DNA from: Oscillospiraceae bacterium
Lineage (GTDB): Bacteria; Bacillota; Clostridia; Oscillospirales; Acutalibacteraceae
Length of the DNA: 5,980 bases
Reading direction: 5' to 3'
Assembly: GCA_003505905.1 (NCBI GenBank)
Contig: DNXM01000037.1
Coordinates: 1 to 5,980 of the forward strand
Shown: piece by piece, positions 4,990-5,980 of the stretch
Layout of the letters: every line of letters starts with the position of its first letter
Numbering within the stretch: the first letter of the stretch is position 1
Notes under the pieces: generated by a model
Told to the model about the DNA's origin: nothing
Databases searched by the model: none
What the model saw: the letters and a program-made list of their open reading frames with translations, nothing else
Made by a program: the position numbers and the translations under genes

Positions 4990-5980
4990 TTAATGGTAGG
5001 GCGTTCGCACATTGATTATGCGGAAATCGACCGGCGCACGGTCTTTGTTGATGCGGTAAACGCTGAACACAAGCCCCATGGCGATATAGATGCAAAGGTT
5101 TGCTGAGCCGCCTGCGCTCATGAATGGCAGCGTGATGCCGATAACGGGCAGATACATCAAAACCATGCCGACATTGACGATGACCTGCGAGGCAATCATG
5201 GCGGCAACGCCGTAGCAAAGGTATTTGCCGGGATTATCTGGTGTAAGGCGAGCTACCTTTACGATTCGAAGAATGAGAAGCACGAACAAAATCATCAGAG
5301 CAAGACAGCCGACAAAGCCGAGCTCTTCGCCGACAACGCTGAGAATCATGTCGTTTTTTGCCTCCGGCACATAGCCCGATTGCGTGAGCGAGCCCTTGAA
5401 CAGGCCTTTTCCGAAGAATTGACCGGTGCCGATGGCGGTCTTTCCCCGTGCTTGTTGGTAGATGATATCTTCATAGGATTCGGGATAAAGCAGTGCCAAA
5501 AAGCGTTCACGCTGAATGTTGTTGAACACTTTAATCCAAACAATGGGTGCGGCGGCTATGACGGTGCCAAGTGCGACTGCAAAGTATCTTAACTTTACAC
5601 CGGCAAGGAACATCATAACGGTGAAAATCATCAGGAACACAAGTGCAGAGCCCATGTCGCCGGTCAAAACGACCAACAGGGTCGGCACGGCACCGTGAAC
5701 GCACAACAGCAAAATGTTGACGAGGTTGTTAATGTCGCTGCCAACCAATTCCAAATGCACCGAAAAGGTGACAATAAAGGCGGCTTTGAGCAGTTCAGAC
5801 GGCTGAAAGTACAAAACACCGAGGTCGAGCCATGTTTTTACATCGCTTCGCCCGGAGGGACCGGTACCGAATTTGAACAGCAACAGCATGAGTAAAACGG
5901 ATATGCCGCCGATAAACGGCCAAAGCTTCAAAATGACCTCGTAGTCGATGACGGAGATTGCCAAGCAGACAAGAACGCCC
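4990..5980 (-). CDS. rodA: RodA-family SEDS peptidoglycan polymerase, C-terminal part (start outside the window)
   Basis: This is a polytopic membrane protein of the SEDS family, which polymerises lipid II into glycan strands together with a class B penicillin-binding protein. About 329 residues including the true C-terminus are visible; the frame is open to the right edge and continues a membrane helix ('GVLVCLAISVIDYEV'), so the TTG at 5964 is not the start and one or two N-terminal helices are missing. Family marks are 'YFQPSELLKAAF' (QPSE codons at 5794-5805), 'LTGDMGSALVF', a large outside loop ending 'LTQSGYVPEAKNDMIL' with the probable catalytic aspartate at 5350-5352, 'VVGEELGFVG' and 'PFMSAGGSANL' (5101-5130). 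About eight membrane helices are visible. I favour RodA over FtsW or SpoVE from overall motif style and the short C-terminal tail, but the paralogues are hard to separate without alignment. It faces dinB tail to tail. Confidence 0.9.
   Translation of the reverse strand, partial: GVLVCLAISVIDYEVILKLWPFIGGISVLLMLLLFKFGTGPSGRSDVKTWLDLGVLYFQPSELLKAAFIVTFSVHLELVGSDINNLVNILLLCVHGAVPTLLVVLTGDMGSALVFLMIFTVMMFLAGVKLRYFAVALGTVIAAAPIVWIKVFNNIQRERFLALLYPESYEDIIYQQARGKTAIGTGQFFGKGLFKGSLTQSGYVPEAKNDMILSVVGEELGFVGCLALMILFVLLILRIVKVARLTPDNPGKYLCYGVAAMIASQVIVNVGMVLMYLPVIGITLPFMSAGGSANLCIYIAMGLVFSVYRINKDRAPVDFRIINVRTPYH

Noticed and set aside
5331..5359. CGACA...TGTCG followed by six T on the plus strand as a dinB terminator
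   Set aside because: The stem is only 5 bp with a 13-base loop and lies about 350 bases past dinB, within conserved rodA codons; chance explains it better.

Overview
The window looks like ordinary chromosome from a Clostridia-type Firmicute of roughly balanced base composition, possibly a gut Oscillospiraceae-like lineage. This rests on strong GGAGG-type ribosome binding sites, sigma-A promoters, LexA boxes of the Gram-positive GAAC-N4-GTTY type, and the clostridial 'HCDLNNF' form of DNA polymerase IV. The lineage is inferred from sequence style, not from a database match. I see no phage genes, insertion sequence, CRISPR array, tRNA or rRNA.

Layout. Positions 1-1315 hold a minus-strand unit with its own promoter. 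It encodes a GNAT acetyltransferase, then the start of a large GH78-like (alpha-L-rhamnosidase type) protein that runs off the left edge; the second gene's ribosome binding site overlaps the first gene's stop codon. Positions 1331-3611 hold a second minus-strand unit: a consensus sigma-A promoter, two GT4-type glycosyltransferases joined by an ATGA overlap, and a strong intrinsic terminator. Positions 3694-4981 hold plus-strand dinB (DNA polymerase IV), divergent from the glycosyltransferase unit. Its promoter carries two LexA boxes, so it is very probably an SOS gene. Positions 4990-5980 hold the C-terminal part of a minus-strand SEDS protein (RodA family), convergent with dinB and separated from it by only 8 bases.

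These are four transcription units with three separate themes: surface glycan synthesis (the two glycosyltransferases), damage-induced translesion synthesis (dinB) and cell wall elongation (rodA). The GNAT/GH78 pair may concern glycan breakdown, but its substrate cannot be read from what is visible. I found no convincing new biological system. The most notable signals are the double LexA-box dinB promoter, which also fixes the dinB start codon, and the tight dinB/rodA convergence, where a candidate rodA terminator lies inside the dinB coding sequence.
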